From: DASPWW01 sp963841715
GTDB taxonomy: Bacteria > Actinomycetota > Thermoleophilia > Solirubrobacterales > 70-9
Assembly (NCBI GenBank): GCA_963841715.1
Contig: CAWJDP010000004.1
Location: 124,001 to 188,000, forward strand
Reading direction: 5' to 3'
DNA length: 64,000 nt
The notes under the pieces were generated by a model. It was not told the origin of the DNA and made no database searches. It was given only the letters and a program-made list of their open reading frames with translations. The position numbers and the translations under genes are program-made. Shown here piece by piece: positions 24,271 through 32,611 of the stretch (position 1 is the first letter of the stretch; each line of letters starts with the position of its first letter).

Positions 24271-25094
24271 CGCCCGGGCGTCGCGCTCGGAAGTGATGCG
24301 CGGAGCATCGCGTCCAGATCCCAGCGCCGGAGGTGGCCGAGACCGGCGCGCTCGGTGAGGTCGAAGTGCACCGGCGTCACCGAGATCCTCCCGCGCGCGA
24401 CCGCCGAGAGGTCGGAGCCCGCCTCGTCCTCGAACGAGGGCTCGAAGCCGTAGATCTGGTACCGGCGGCGGCCCGTCTCCGAGTCCTCCTCGACAAGCTT
24501 GAGCTCGTCGTTGTAGAGGCGCTTGCCGAGGTGGGTGACCTCGACTCCCTCGGGCTCGCCGGTCGGCACGTTGACGTTGATCAGCGTTCCGGCGGGAAGG
24601 TCATCGTTCATCAGCAGCCGCACGAGCTGGGCGCAGAAGCTGCCCGCGATCGAGAAGTCGAACTGGCGCCCGAGGCGAAAGTCCATCTCGCGCGTCGCCG
24701 ACTGCTGCGAGATCGCGATCGCCGGCAGCCCGAGCACGATCCCCTCGAGCGCGGCGGCGACGGTGCCCGAGTAGGTGACGTCGTCACCGAGGTTGGCGCC
24801 GTGGTTGATCCCGGAGACGATCAGGTCGGGCCGCTCGCCCAGCAGGCCGAGCTCGCCGAAGCGGACGCAGTCGACGGGAGTGCCCTCGGTCGCGAAGCCG
24901 ATGGTTCCGTCGTCGAACTCGACCTCGTCGACCCACAGCGGGGAGCGCGTCGTGATGCTGCGCGCGGTCGCGGAGCGGTTCGAGTCGGGCGCGATCACGT
25001 GCACCTCGAGGCCCTCGACCTCGCGCAGGGCGCGGCGCAGCGCCTGAATCCCCTCGGCGCCGATCCCATCGTCGTTGGTGAGCAGAACTCTCAC
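24267..25094 (-). CDS. surE: 5'-nucleotidase SurE
   Basis: Metal-dependent nucleoside monophosphatase/polyphosphatase. 275 residues from GTG 25094 (VRVLLTNDDGIGAEGI), where the Asp-Asp pair binds the metal. APDSNRSATARSIT and SGINHGANLGDDVTYSGTV supply the other conserved ligand segments. No ATG fits the family start, and a much longer upstream reading to 26087 is antisense to the hotdog gene and rejected. It is the first gene of the surE-ligA-MFS overlapping unit and is divergent from the double-hotdog gene. Confidence 0.95.
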   Translation of the reverse strand: MRVLLTNDDGIGAEGIQALRRALREVEGLEVHVIAPDSNRSATARSITTRSPLWVDEVEFDDGTIGFATEGTPVDCVRFGELGLLGERPDLIVSGINHGANLGDDVTYSGTVAAALEGIVLGLPAIAISQQSATREMDFRLGRQFDFSIAGSFCAQLVRLLMNDDLPAGTLINVNVPTGEPEGVEVTHLGKRLYNDELKLVEEDSETGRRRYQIYGFEPSFEDEAGSDLSAVARGRISVTPVHFDLTERAGLGHLRRWDLDAMLRASLPSATPGR

Positions 25095-25145
25095 GCCGTC
25101 CGATTCTAGGGACGGCTGCGTGACGCCTCCCTGTAGCTTTGCCGC

Positions 25146-26234
25146 GTGGCTGCGACGAAGCAGACGCCGCCCGAGATCTGGCGTGAGCCCTCGCGCGGCG
25201 GCTATCCCGACCCCGGGCTGCTCGGCCTGACCGGGCTCGAGCGACTGCGGAGCTGGGGGCGCGGGCTCGTGCCGCCGCCACCTTTGAGCCGGTTGACGGG
25301 GGCGATGTTCTCCGAGGTCGGCGCCGGGACGACGACCTCCGAGATGCCTGCGACCGGCTGGCTGCTCGGCTCGGCCGGCGTGATCACCGGCGGGACGCTG
25401 GCGATCGTCGCTGACATCTCGTTCGGATGCGCGATCCAGACCGAGCTGCCCCCCGCGACGCCGTACACCACCGCCGAGCTTTCGCTCACCTTTCTGCGCC
25501 CCGCGCGTCCCGGCGGCACGCTCGTCGCCGGCGGCCAGGCGCTCCACGTCGGCCGCACGGTCGCGCTCTCGGAGGTGTTCGTGATCGAGAAGGAGTCCGA
25601 GCAGATGCTCGCCCACGGGACCTCGCGCTGCGCGGTGCTGCCGCCGGTCGAGACGGGGCCGTCGGGGGAGATCGACATCGTCAAGCCGGTCACGGACGCC
25701 GACAGCGATCCCTTCAGGCGGCCGCCGCCGGACACCGTGCTCCCGCAGGAGGTCTGGGGAAGCCTCAGCGGCCGCGAGATCCTCGAGGGCCAGCTCTCGG
25801 GCGATCTCGCGCGCCCGCCGATCCATTGGCTGACCGGCGTCACGCTGCGCGAGATCGGCGACGGGACGGCGACGATGTCGATCCCGTGCACGCAATGGCT
25901 GACGAGCCCGGCGCGGACGGTCCAGGGCGGCGTCACCGCGATGCTCGCCGACCTCGCGATGCTGAACGCGGTCGAGACGAAGATCGACGCGGGGACCGCG
26001 ATCGCAGGGCTCGACCTGAAGGTGAACTACCTGCGGCCGGTGATGCCCGACGGGCGGGAGCTGGTGGCTCGCGCGGAGATCGTCCACTCCGGGCGCACGA
26101 TCGCGATCACGCGGGCGACGGTCGAGAACGCCGACGGCAAGCCGGTCGCGCTCGCCACCGGCTCGACGATGTACCTGCCCGGCCGGCCCGCGAGCCTCGG
26201 CGACGTCGAGCTCGGCACCGCCGAGGGCGAGTAG
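25146..26234 (+). CDS. Tandem hotdog-fold (PaaI-like) thioesterase
   Basis: 362 residues from GTG 25146 containing two hotdog units. Unit 1 is about residues 50-165 (VITGGTLAIVADISFGCAIQ, then FLRPARPGGTLVAGG). Unit 2 is about residues 215-345 (TVQGGVTAMLADLAMLNAVE, then KVNYLRPVMPDGRELVARAE). Each has the H/Q-G-G...D/E-x-A helix of acyl-CoA thioesterases. A protein with both units can fold as one pseudo-dimer. The substrate is unknown, probably an acyl-CoA. It converges with truA end-to-end. Confidence 0.82.
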   Translation: MAATKQTPPEIWREPSRGGYPDPGLLGLTGLERLRSWGRGLVPPPPLSRLTGAMFSEVGAGTTTSEMPATGWLLGSAGVITGGTLAIVADISFGCAIQTELPPATPYTTAELSLTFLRPARPGGTLVAGGQALHVGRTVALSEVFVIEKESEQMLAHGTSRCAVLPPVETGPSGEIDIVKPVTDADSDPFRRPPPDTVLPQEVWGSLSGREILEGQLSGDLARPPIHWLTGVTLREIGDGTATMSIPCTQWLTSPARTVQGGVTAMLADLAMLNAVETKIDAGTAIAGLDLKVNYLRPVMPDGRELVARAEIVHSGRTIAITRATVENADGKPVALATGSTMYLPGRPASLGDVELGTAEGE

Positions 26235-27035
26235 TCAGTAGCGGACGGAGGCGAGGTAGAGGCCGTGCGGCTGCCCGGTGTCGCCGGCCGCGTCGCGCGG
26301 CGCGCCCTCGAGCAGCCGCCCGAAGTCCTCCGGGGTGCGCCGCCCCCTCCCCACCTCCAACATGGTTCCCACGAGAACGCGGACCACGTGCCTCATGAAC
26401 GTGTCCCCTTCCACCCAAAACTCCAGGAGAGGCTCATACCCGGCCGAACCGGACGCGTCAGCGGAGGATTCGGCCGGAATGATGTTGGGTTCGGCCGGGT
26501 TTCGGACAGCACGCCACTCAGCGTTGTAGATCTCGCGCTCGAAGCGAGTGTGGTGGGTCTCGGTCGGAGTGAACGCCGTGAAGTCATGGTTGCCGGCGAG
26601 CAGCGCCGCGCACGCGTCGAGCGCGTCGACGTCGAGCGGGTGCGGCCACCACAGCGCGCGGCCGTCCTCGAACGGGTTCGGTGCCGCCGACACGAGCACC
26701 CGGTAGCAGTAGGTCCGCGAGCGGGCGTCGCCGCGGGCATCGAAGCCGTCGGCGACAGCGTCGGCGCGCTTCACCGCGAGGTCCTCGGGCACGACCCCGT
26801 TCAGTCGCGCCGCCAGGCCCTCGGGAGGCGCGCCGTCGTGCTCGAAGCTTGCGACCTGGCCCCAGGCGTGGACGCCGGCGTCGGTCCGCCCGGCGACCGT
26901 CAGCCGCACCTCGGCGCCGAGAATCCTCCCCAGCGCCGTGCTCAGCTCGCCCTCGACCGTGCGGAGGCCCGGCTGCGCCGCCCACCCGGCAAAGCGGGTG
27001 CCGACGTAGGCGAGGTCGAGCCTTACCGCGGTCAG
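26235..27035 (-). CDS. truA: tRNA pseudouridine synthase TruA, apparent CTG start
   Basis: Isomerises U38-U40 in tRNA anticodon arms. Catalytic Asp52 lies in VAGRTDAGVHAWGQ. The conserved N-terminus LDLAYVGTRFAGWAAQ and RTVEGEL lies upstream of the first GTG (26909), so that start would delete an essential part. Scanning the frame back into rplQ finds no ATG, GTG or TTG. A CTG at 27033-27035 overlaps the rplQ TGA as CTGA, imitating the ATGA couplings elsewhere, and gives a normal 266-residue enzyme. Last gene of the alpha operon. Confidence 0.9.
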   Translation of the reverse strand: MTAVRLDLAYVGTRFAGWAAQPGLRTVEGELSTALGRILGAEVRLTVAGRTDAGVHAWGQVASFEHDGAPPEGLAARLNGVVPEDLAVKRADAVADGFDARGDARSRTYCYRVLVSAAPNPFEDGRALWWPHPLDVDALDACAALLAGNHDFTAFTPTETHHTRFEREIYNAEWRAVRNPAEPNIIPAESSADASGSAGYEPLLEFWVEGDTFMRHVVRVLVGTMLEVGRGRRTPEDFGRLLEGAPRDAAGDTGQPHGLYLASVRY

Positions 27036-27385
27036 ACGAGCTCGAGGAAGACCATCTCGGTCGCGTCCGAGCGGCGCGGTCCGAGCTTGACGATCCGCGT
27101 GTAGCCGCCGGGACGCTCCGAGTACCGCGGAGCGATCTCCTGGAACAGCTTGTGGACGAGGAACTTGTCCTGGCCCAGGTCCGAGAGCGCCTGGCGACGT
27201 GCGTGGAGATCACCGCGCTTCGCGAGCGTGATCAGCTTCTCGACCTCGGGCTTGACGGCCTTCGCCTTCGCCTGGCTGGTCTTGATCCGCTCGTGCTCGA
27301 CGAGGTCGCGGCTGAGGTTGCGGAGCAACAGCCGCCGGTGCGCGGCGTCGCGGCTCAGCTTGTGCCGGCTTCGTCCGTGGCGCAT
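27032..27385 (-). CDS. rplQ: 50S ribosomal protein L17
   Basis: 117 residues, the usual bacterial length. RHGRSRHKLSRDAAHRRLLL and ITLAKRGDLHARRQAL are typical L17. It follows rpoA by 9 bases and overlaps truA by 4, as in the classic alpha operon. Confidence 0.97.
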   Translation of the reverse strand: MRHGRSRHKLSRDAAHRRLLLRNLSRDLVEHERIKTSQAKAKAVKPEVEKLITLAKRGDLHARRQALSDLGQDKFLVHKLFQEIAPRYSERPGGYTRIVKLGPRRSDATEMVFLELV

Positions 27386-27394
27386 CGGCGCAGC

Positions 27395-28360
27395 CTAGTC
27401 GTCCCGCAGCCCGAGTCCGATTGAAATCAGCGACTCCTTGACCTCGTCGATCGAGCGATCGCCGAAGTTGGGAATCGCCTTGAGCTCGTTCTCCGACTTC
27501 TGGACGAGGTCGCCGATCGTCTGGATCCCGGCACGCTTGAGGCAGTTGTACGCCCGCACGCCGATGTCCAGCTCCTCGATCAGCCGGTCGTCGCCCTCGG
27601 CCGCCACCGCGGCCGGAGCGCCGGCCTCAGCCGCGCCCGCGCCGTCTCGGGCGGTCAGCTCCTCGACCCGGTCCGCGTCGGTGAAGATCGCGAGGCTCTT
27701 GATCAGGATCTCGGCCGCCTCCCGCAGCGCCGAGCCGGGCTCGATCGAGCCGTCGGTCTCGATGTCGAGCGTCAGCTTGTCGAAGTCGGTCCGCTGTCCG
27801 ACGCGGGCCGAGTCGACCGCGTACGACGCGCGGCGGATCGGCGAGAAGATCGAGTCGATCGGGATCACGCCGATCGGCGCGTCCTCGACCTTGTTCTCGT
27901 CGGCGGGCGAGTATCCGCGGCCGCGGCCGATCGTCAGGTACATCTCCAGCTTCGTCCGCTTCTCGAGCGTCGCGATCGGGGCGTTCGGGTTCAGCACCTC
28001 GACGCCGGCCGGGAGGTCGATGTCCTTGGCGACGACCTTGCCGGGACCGGAGACTACGAGCGGCGCCTCGACCTCGTCGGCGTCGGTGTGCATCCGCACG
28101 ACGAGGTCCTTGAGGTTGAGGACGAGGTCGGTGACGTCCTCCTTCACCCCCGGGATCGTCGAGAACTCGTGCGCGACGCCCTCGATCCGCACGCTCTTGA
28201 TCGCGGCTCCGCCGAGCGAGGACAGCAGCACGCGCCGGAGGCTGTTCCCGAACGTGTAGCCGAAGCCCTTGTCGAGCGGCTCGATCGTGAACGCTCCGCT
28301 GGTGTCGTCCCCCTTGTCGCTGGAGATCTTGGGAATCTGGAATTCAGGCAGGGTGGTCAT
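27395..28360 (-). CDS. rpoA: RNA polymerase alpha subunit
   Basis: 321 residues. The N-terminal assembly domain contains EPLDKGFGYTFGNSLRRVLL. A linker rich in Ala/Gly (GAGAAEAGAPAAVAAEG) leads to the C-terminal domain with IGVRAYNCLKRAGIQTIGDL and NFGDRSIDEVKE, which contacts UP elements and activators. Start ATG 28360. It lies 39 bases after rpsD and 9 bases ahead of rplQ. Confidence 0.98.
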   Translation of the reverse strand: MTTLPEFQIPKISSDKGDDTSGAFTIEPLDKGFGYTFGNSLRRVLLSSLGGAAIKSVRIEGVAHEFSTIPGVKEDVTDLVLNLKDLVVRMHTDADEVEAPLVVSGPGKVVAKDIDLPAGVEVLNPNAPIATLEKRTKLEMYLTIGRGRGYSPADENKVEDAPIGVIPIDSIFSPIRRASYAVDSARVGQRTDFDKLTLDIETDGSIEPGSALREAAEILIKSLAIFTDADRVEELTARDGAGAAEAGAPAAVAAEGDDRLIEELDIGVRAYNCLKRAGIQTIGDLVQKSENELKAIPNFGDRSIDEVKESLISIGLGLRDD

Positions 28361-28399
28361 CGTCTTCCTTGGGTTGGGTACTTCGAGATTTCTGCGGCT

Positions 28400-29020
28400 C
28401 TACTTGGAGTAGAGCTCGACGATCAGCTGCTCCTGCACGGGAGCGGAGATCTCGCTCCGCTCGGGCAGGCGCAGGACCTTGGCAGTAAGTGAGTCGTGAT
28501 CGGCCTGGAGCCAGGCCGGCACCGTCGCGGTGAGCTCGGTGGCGGCGCGGACGACGTCGCCGGCGTTGCTGTCGACCTTGATCGAGATCACGTCGTCGGG
28601 GCGCACCTGGTAGCTGGGGATGTCGACCCGTCGGCCGTTGACGAGCCAGTGCCCGTGGCGGACCATCTGGCGCGCCTGCCGGCGCGAGGCGGCGAAGCCG
28701 AGCCGCACGAGCACGTTGTCGAGGCGGCGCTCGAGCAGGCGGAGCAGGTTCTCACCGGTGACGCCCGGCTGGCGGCTGGCCTTGTCGTAGTAGCTGCGGA
28801 ACTGCTTCTCGAGCAGCTGGTAGTAGCGCCGCGTCTTCTGCTTCTCGCGCAGCTGCTGGCGGTACTCGGACGCGCGAACGCGGCCGCGGCCGTGCTCGCC
28901 AGGGGGGTAGGAGCGCCGTTCGACGCCGCACTTGTCGGTCAGGCAGCGCTGCCCCTTCAGGAACAGCTTCTGGCCCTCGCGGCGGCACTGCTTGCACTGC
29001 GGTGAGCTGTCGCGGGCCAT
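28400..29020 (-). CDS. rpsD: 30S ribosomal protein S4 (zinc-finger form)
   Basis: 206 residues. Four cysteines (9, 12, 26, 31) near the N-terminus form the zinc site of the C+ type S4. The S4 RNA-binding fold follows (RRLDNVLVRLGFAASRRQAR, then GHWLVNGRRVDIPSY). S4 is a primary 16S binder and in many bacteria represses its own operon. It lies 4 bases downstream of rpsK. Confidence 0.97.
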   Translation of the reverse strand: MARDSSPQCKQCRREGQKLFLKGQRCLTDKCGVERRSYPPGEHGRGRVRASEYRQQLREKQKTRRYYQLLEKQFRSYYDKASRQPGVTGENLLRLLERRLDNVLVRLGFAASRRQARQMVRHGHWLVNGRRVDIPSYQVRPDDVISIKVDSNAGDVVRAATELTATVPAWLQADHDSLTAKVLRLPERSEISAPVQEQLIVELYSK

Positions 29021-29024
29021 GGAC

Positions 29025-29423
29025 TTAGACCCTCCGCCGCTTGCGCGGCCTGCAGCCGTTGTGCGCCTGCGGGGTGACGTCCTTGACCGTGGTCACCTGG
29101 AGTCCGGCGGCCTGGAGCGCGCGAATCGCGGTCTCGCGGCCCGAGCCGGCGCCCTTGGCGAGCACCTCGACGCGCTCGAGCCCGTGTTCCATGCCCTTGC
29201 GGGCGGCGTTGTCCGCCGTCACCTGGGCCGCGAACGGGGTGCTCTTGCGCGAGCCTTTGAATCCGGCGCTTCCGGCCGACTCCCACGCGAGCACGTTGCC
29301 GTCGGTGTCGGTGAGCGTCACGATCGTGTTGTTGAACGAAGTCTTGATGTGCGCCTGCCCGTAGGAGATGTTCTTCTTCACCCGTCGCCGGGATCGCGTC
29401 TTCGCCGGTTTGCGCTGCGCCAT
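29025..29423 (-). CDS. rpsK: 30S ribosomal protein S11
   Basis: 132 residues. GQAHIKTSFNNTIVTLTDTD and KDVTPQAHNGCRPRKRRRV are S11 signatures; the latter lines the mRNA exit site. It begins 9 bases after rpsM and is followed closely by rpsD. Confidence 0.97.
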   Translation of the reverse strand: MAQRKPAKTRSRRRVKKNISYGQAHIKTSFNNTIVTLTDTDGNVLAWESAGSAGFKGSRKSTPFAAQVTADNAARKGMEHGLERVEVLAKGAGSGRETAIRALQAAGLQVTTVKDVTPQAHNGCRPRKRRRV

Positions 29424-29432
29424 CGCCTGTCC

Positions 29433-29816
29433 CTAGCCCGGAGTCGGCGCCTTGCGCCTGCCCGCGACGCTCATCTTCTTCGGACCCTTGCGGGCGCGGG
29501 CGTTGGTCTTGGTGCGCTGGCCGCGCACGGGGAGGCCCCGGCGGTGGCGGACGCCGCGATAGGCGCCGATCTCCGAGAGCCGCTTCACGTTCTGCGAGCG
29601 CTCCCGCCGCAGCTCGCCCTCGACGGTTCTCGACTCGACGGCCTGGCGGAGCTTCACGACCTCATCGTCGGTCAGGTCCTTGACGTAGGTGTCGGGGCTG
29701 ACACCGGTCTCGGCGAGGATCTTGCGCGAGGTCGAGGGGCCGATCCCGTACACGTATGTGAGCCCGACCTCGGTCCGCTTGTTGAGCGGGACGTTGACGC
29801 CCGCGATGCGAGCCAT
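29433..29816 (-). CDS. rpsM: 30S ribosomal protein S13
   Basis: 127 residues beginning MARIAGVNVPLNKR; a longer frame to 29891 is antisense-like filler. It has the YGIGPSTSRKILAETGV helix-two-turn-helix region and the GAYRGVRHRRGLPVRGQRT tail. The ATG shares a base with the rpmJ stop (TGATG), so the two are coupled. Confidence 0.97.
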   Translation of the reverse strand: MARIAGVNVPLNKRTEVGLTYVYGIGPSTSRKILAETGVSPDTYVKDLTDDEVVKLRQAVESRTVEGELRRERSQNVKRLSEIGAYRGVRHRRGLPVRGQRTKTNARARKGPKKMSVAGRRKAPTPG

Positions 29817-29929
29817 CAGCCCTGCCTCTGCTTGTGGCGGGGGTTCGAGCAGATCACGAGCACGACGCCGCGGCGCCGGACAACCCGGCACCTCTCACAC
29901 ATCGGCTTTACGGACGCTCGAACTTTCAT
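29816..29929 (-). CDS. rpmJ: 50S ribosomal protein L36
   Basis: 37 residues, MKVRASVKPMCERC... ending NPRHKQRQG, with the Cys/His zinc ligands (Cys11, Cys14, Cys27, His32) of the C+ form. It is the first gene of the rpmJ-rpsM-rpsK-rpsD-rpoA-rplQ-truA unit. infA, which often precedes it, is not here. Confidence 0.95.
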   Translation of the reverse strand: MKVRASVKPMCERCRVVRRRGVVLVICSNPRHKQRQG

Positions 29930-30010
29930 CGCCTCATTCTCAGCGCTTGGTCGTATCGGACTTGAGGAGGCCCTCCGGCCCCAGGAGTCGGGCCAAGGGC
30001 ACTACGGCAT

Positions 30011-30036
30011 GGCCTTTCGGCCGACGGGAAATGGTA
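30011..30036 (-). promoter_or_regulatory. Likely promoter and 5' hairpin of the rpmJ operon
   Basis: Reading the minus strand, TGC-TACCAT (an extended -10, TACCAT at 30031-30036) is followed almost at once by the 12-base palindrome GGCCGAAAGGCC at 30011-30022, which would form a hairpin at the transcript 5' end. rpmJ begins about 95 bases downstream. No good -35 is seen. Confidence 0.4.
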
Positions 30037-30076
30037 GCAGGGGGAGGGTCGCAGCCGTGCGTGAGCCGTGCCTGGC

Positions 30077-30580
30077 CTAGGCCTGGCCGACGAACACGCC
30101 GACGAGCGCCACGAGGACGCCCGCGAGCGTGACCTGTGTGAGCGAGCGGCTGAGCGAGACGTGCAGGAATCGGCGGCGGATGAGGGCGATCGCGACGAGC
30201 TCGAACGCTACGACCGTGTAGGCGACGGGGAGAGCCGTGTTGATGTCCTGGATCAGGAACGGGAGCGCGTGCGCCGTCCCGCCGACGAACGTCGCGCCGC
30301 CGGTGATCAGCCCGCGCCTGGCGGCGTCGCCGCGCCCGGTCAGGCGCCCGTCGTCCGAGAGCGCCTCCGAGAGTCCCATGCTGATCGCGGCCCCGAGCCC
30401 GGCGGCGACGCCGACGAGCAGCGCGGCGTGCGAGCCGGCGAGGTAGGCGGCGGCGAAGATCGGCGCCAGCGTCGAGACCGTGCCGTCGATCAGCCCGATC
30501 AGCGCCGGCTGCACGAACTGCAGCAGACGGACGCGATCGCTCGCGCCCCTCCATCCGGCCAGTGGTGAGCTCATCTCCAT
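30077..30580 (-). CDS. VIT1/CCC1-family membrane transporter (stand-alone)
   Basis: 167 residues, about five helices. LIGLIDGTVSTLAPIFAAAY, ISMGLSEALSDDGRLTGRG and a later HALPFLI resemble the membrane half of bacterial ferritin-VIT (MbfA-like) iron exporters, but the ferritin-like domain those carry is absent. Probable substrate iron or manganese. It is divergent from a Fur-family gene with a 62-base gap holding an inverted repeat, so iron-responsive control is likely (inference). It lies between the ribosomal genes map and rpmJ. Confidence 0.78.
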   Translation of the reverse strand: MEMSSPLAGWRGASDRVRLLQFVQPALIGLIDGTVSTLAPIFAAAYLAGSHAALLVGVAAGLGAAISMGLSEALSDDGRLTGRGDAARRGLITGGATFVGGTAHALPFLIQDINTALPVAYTVVAFELVAIALIRRRFLHVSLSRSLTQVTLAGVLVALVGVFVGQA

Positions 30581-30609
30581 ATGCCCCCATTATGACAAAT
30601 GAGTTAAAG

Positions 30610-30623
30610 TTAGGAACGCCTAA
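30610..30623. promoter_or_regulatory. Inverted repeat in the fur/VIT divergent promoter
   Basis: TTAGG-AACG-CCTAA is a perfect 5+5 inverted repeat centred in the 62-base gap. A further TTAGG half-site lies at 30631-30635, and a CATAAT-like -10 for the VIT gene is nearby on the minus strand. TTAGG/CCTAA halves are typical of actinobacterial metal-regulator boxes. Probable operator of the adjacent Fur-family protein. Confidence 0.5.
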
Positions 30624-30642
30624 GATGTAGTTAGGAGACCGA

Positions 30643-31083
30643 ATGGCGACCACCGAGAAAGCCCAGGCCGAGCGCACGGCGACCGCGCTGCGCGCGCACG
30701 GCTACCGGGTCACCCCGCAGCGCCTCGCCGTGCAGGAGGTCGTCGAGTCGCTGGGCCACCACGCGAGCGCCGACGAGATCGCGGGCGAGGCGGCCGAGCG
30801 CCTGCCCGGCGTCTCGCTGCCGACGATCTATGCCGCGCTCGACGCGCTCGAGGACGCGGGGCTCGTCCGTCGGATCGCCGCCGGCCGCGGCCCGGCCCTG
30901 TACGACGCCGGGCCCGAGCACCACCACCTCGTCTGCCGCCGCTGCGGGCGCGTCGAGGACCTCGAGGCCGACGTCGCTATGACGCCGGCGCTGAAGCTCG
31001 CCAGGCGGCACGGCTTCGAGCCCGAGGGCGCCGAGCTCGTCGTCCGCGGCCTGTGCTCGCGGTGCCGCGCGGCAAACACCTGA
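30643..31083 (+). CDS. Fur-family metalloregulator
   Basis: 146 residues. A winged helix comes first (GYRVTPQRLAVQEVVESLG, then SLPTIYAALDALEDAGLVRR), followed by the metal/dimer domain with HHHLVCRRCG and a terminal CSRC. The two CxxC pairs make the structural zinc site. Fur, PerR and Zur types cannot be separated safely. The ATG has AGGAG 7 bases upstream. Control of the divergent VIT gene through the TTAGG repeat is likely. It converges on map. Confidence 0.88.
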   Translation: MATTEKAQAERTATALRAHGYRVTPQRLAVQEVVESLGHHASADEIAGEAAERLPGVSLPTIYAALDALEDAGLVRRIAAGRGPALYDAGPEHHHLVCRRCGRVEDLEADVAMTPALKLARRHGFEPEGAELVVRGLCSRCRAANT

Positions 31084-31149
31084 CGAGCACGGTCGCCGCG
31101 GCGCTCCCGCCGCTCGCCCTCACCCTGTTGCCCATGCCGACACCCCGAG

Positions 31150-31905
31150 CTAGTCCTCGTGCCAGGGGGTGAGGATGCGGGGGCCGTCCTCGGTCACGGC
31201 GACCGTGAACTCGTAGTGGGCGGCGAGCGAGTCGTCCTCGGAGTAGACGGCCCAGCCGTCGTTGCCCATCCGCACGCCCGGGCCGCCGGCGTTGACCATC
31301 GGCTCGATCGCGAGAACCATCCCCGGGTGCAGCTCGGGGCCGCGGCCGGGCTCGCCGTAGTTCGGGATCTGCGGATCCTCGTGCATGTCGCGGCCGATCC
31401 CGTGGCCGACGAGGGTGCGGATGATCGAGAGGCCGTCATGCTCGACGCGCGCCTGGACGGCGGCCGAGACGTCGCCGAGGTGGTTGCCGGGCCGGGCCGC
31501 CTCGGCGCCGGCGAACAGCGCCTCGCGCGTAGTGTCGAGCAGGACCTCCACGTCGTCGGCGATCGGGCCGATCGGGATCGTCATCGCCGCGTCGGCGACC
31601 CATCCCCGATAGACGACGCCGACGTCGAGCGAGATGATGTCGCCGCGCCCGAGCTTGTACGCGCCGGGGATCCCGTGCACGACCATCGAGTTCGGGGAGG
31701 TGCAGATCGAGCCGGGGAAGCCGCGGTAGCCCTTGAACGCCGCCTCGGCGTCCTGGGAGGCGATGAACTTCGCCGCGACCTCGTCGAGCTCGGCCGTCGT
31801 CCTTCCCTCGCGAGCGACCTCGGCGAGCAGCTTCAGGCACCGCGCCTGGATCGCGCCGGCGGCAGCCATCTCGTCGACCTGGTCCGGCGTCTTCGTCAGG
31901 ATCAC
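31150..31905 (-). CDS. map: Methionine aminopeptidase, type I
   Basis: Removes N-terminal Met from nascent proteins. 251 residues. Recognisable are SMVVHGIPGAYKLGRGDIIS (active-site His), DVGVVYRGWVADAAMT (metal Asp), VGHGIGRDMHEDPQIPNYG (metal His) and MVLAIEPMVNAGG (metal Glu). The start overlaps the adk stop by 4 bases (ATGA), as in many spc operons. Confidence 0.97.
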   Translation of the reverse strand: MILTKTPDQVDEMAAAGAIQARCLKLLAEVAREGRTTAELDEVAAKFIASQDAEAAFKGYRGFPGSICTSPNSMVVHGIPGAYKLGRGDIISLDVGVVYRGWVADAAMTIPIGPIADDVEVLLDTTREALFAGAEAARPGNHLGDVSAAVQARVEHDGLSIIRTLVGHGIGRDMHEDPQIPNYGEPGRGPELHPGMVLAIEPMVNAGGPGVRMGNDGWAVYSEDDSLAAHYEFTVAVTEDGPRILTPWHED

Positions 31906-32579
31906 TGCTCGCCCGCCTTCCGGATCGTGGCGATCAGGCCCTTGATCTCAGCCTCGACCTGGTCGGGCTCCAGTGTCCCGTCGACGCGCCGCAGGATCCC
32001 CTGGCGGTCGTAGTAGTCGATCAGGGGCTCGGTCTTCTCATGGTAGGTCGCGAGCCTGTTGCGGATCACCTCCGGCTTGTCGTCGTCGCGGACGATCAGC
32101 CTGCCGCCGCAGACGTCACAGACGCCCTCCTGCTTCGGGGGGTCGAACTCGACGTGGAAGATGTGGCTGCCGTCGTTTGAGCACGTGCGGCGGCCGCCGA
32201 GGCGGCGCACGACCTCGTCGTCGGAGACTTCGATGGCGAGCGCGACGGTGAGCCGCTTGTCGAGCCCATCGAGCTCGGAGTCGAGCGCCTCGGCCTGCGG
32301 CGTCGTGCGCGGGAAGCCGTCGAGCAGGAAGCCGTCGGCGGCCTCCGAGCTCTGGATCCGCTCGACGATCACGCCGATGATCACCTCGTCGGGAACGAGG
32401 TCCCCGCGGTCCATGAACTCCTTCGCCTTGCGGCCAAGCTCGGTGCCGTCGCGGACGGCGGCGCGGAGGATGTCGCCGGTCGCGTAGTAGGGCAGCCGGA
32501 AGTCCTCCTTCAGGCGCTCCGCCTGGGTGCCCTTTCCGGACCCGGGCGGGCCAAGCAAGACGAGGTTCAGCTCAGACAT
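31902..32579 (-). CDS. adk: Adenylate kinase
   Basis: Interconverts ATP+AMP and 2 ADP. 225 residues. P-loop GPPGSGKGTQ at residues 10-19, DGFPRTTPQAEALD at the AMP site, and a LID domain with Cys-x-n-Cys-Asp-Val-Cys (VCDVCGGRL) suggesting zinc. Between secY and map in the spc operon, overlapping map by 4 bases. Confidence 0.97.
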   Translation of the reverse strand: MSELNLVLLGPPGSGKGTQAERLKEDFRLPYYATGDILRAAVRDGTELGRKAKEFMDRGDLVPDEVIIGVIVERIQSSEAADGFLLDGFPRTTPQAEALDSELDGLDKRLTVALAIEVSDDEVVRRLGGRRTCSNDGSHIFHVEFDPPKQEGVCDVCGGRLIVRDDDKPEVIRNRLATYHEKTEPLIDYYDRQGILRRVDGTLEPDQVEAEIKGLIATIRKAGEQ

Positions 32580-32611
32580 CTACGACCCGCGAACGGCCGC
32601 GGTGGCGCCCG

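Noticed and set aside
25095..26087. Extension of surE upstream by 330 residues in the same frame
   Set aside because: It is antisense to the double-hotdog gene, and SurE family members begin at VRVLLTNDDG.
26235..26909. TruA beginning at GTG 26909
   Set aside because: It would remove the conserved first ~42 residues including the LAYVGTRFAGW segment.
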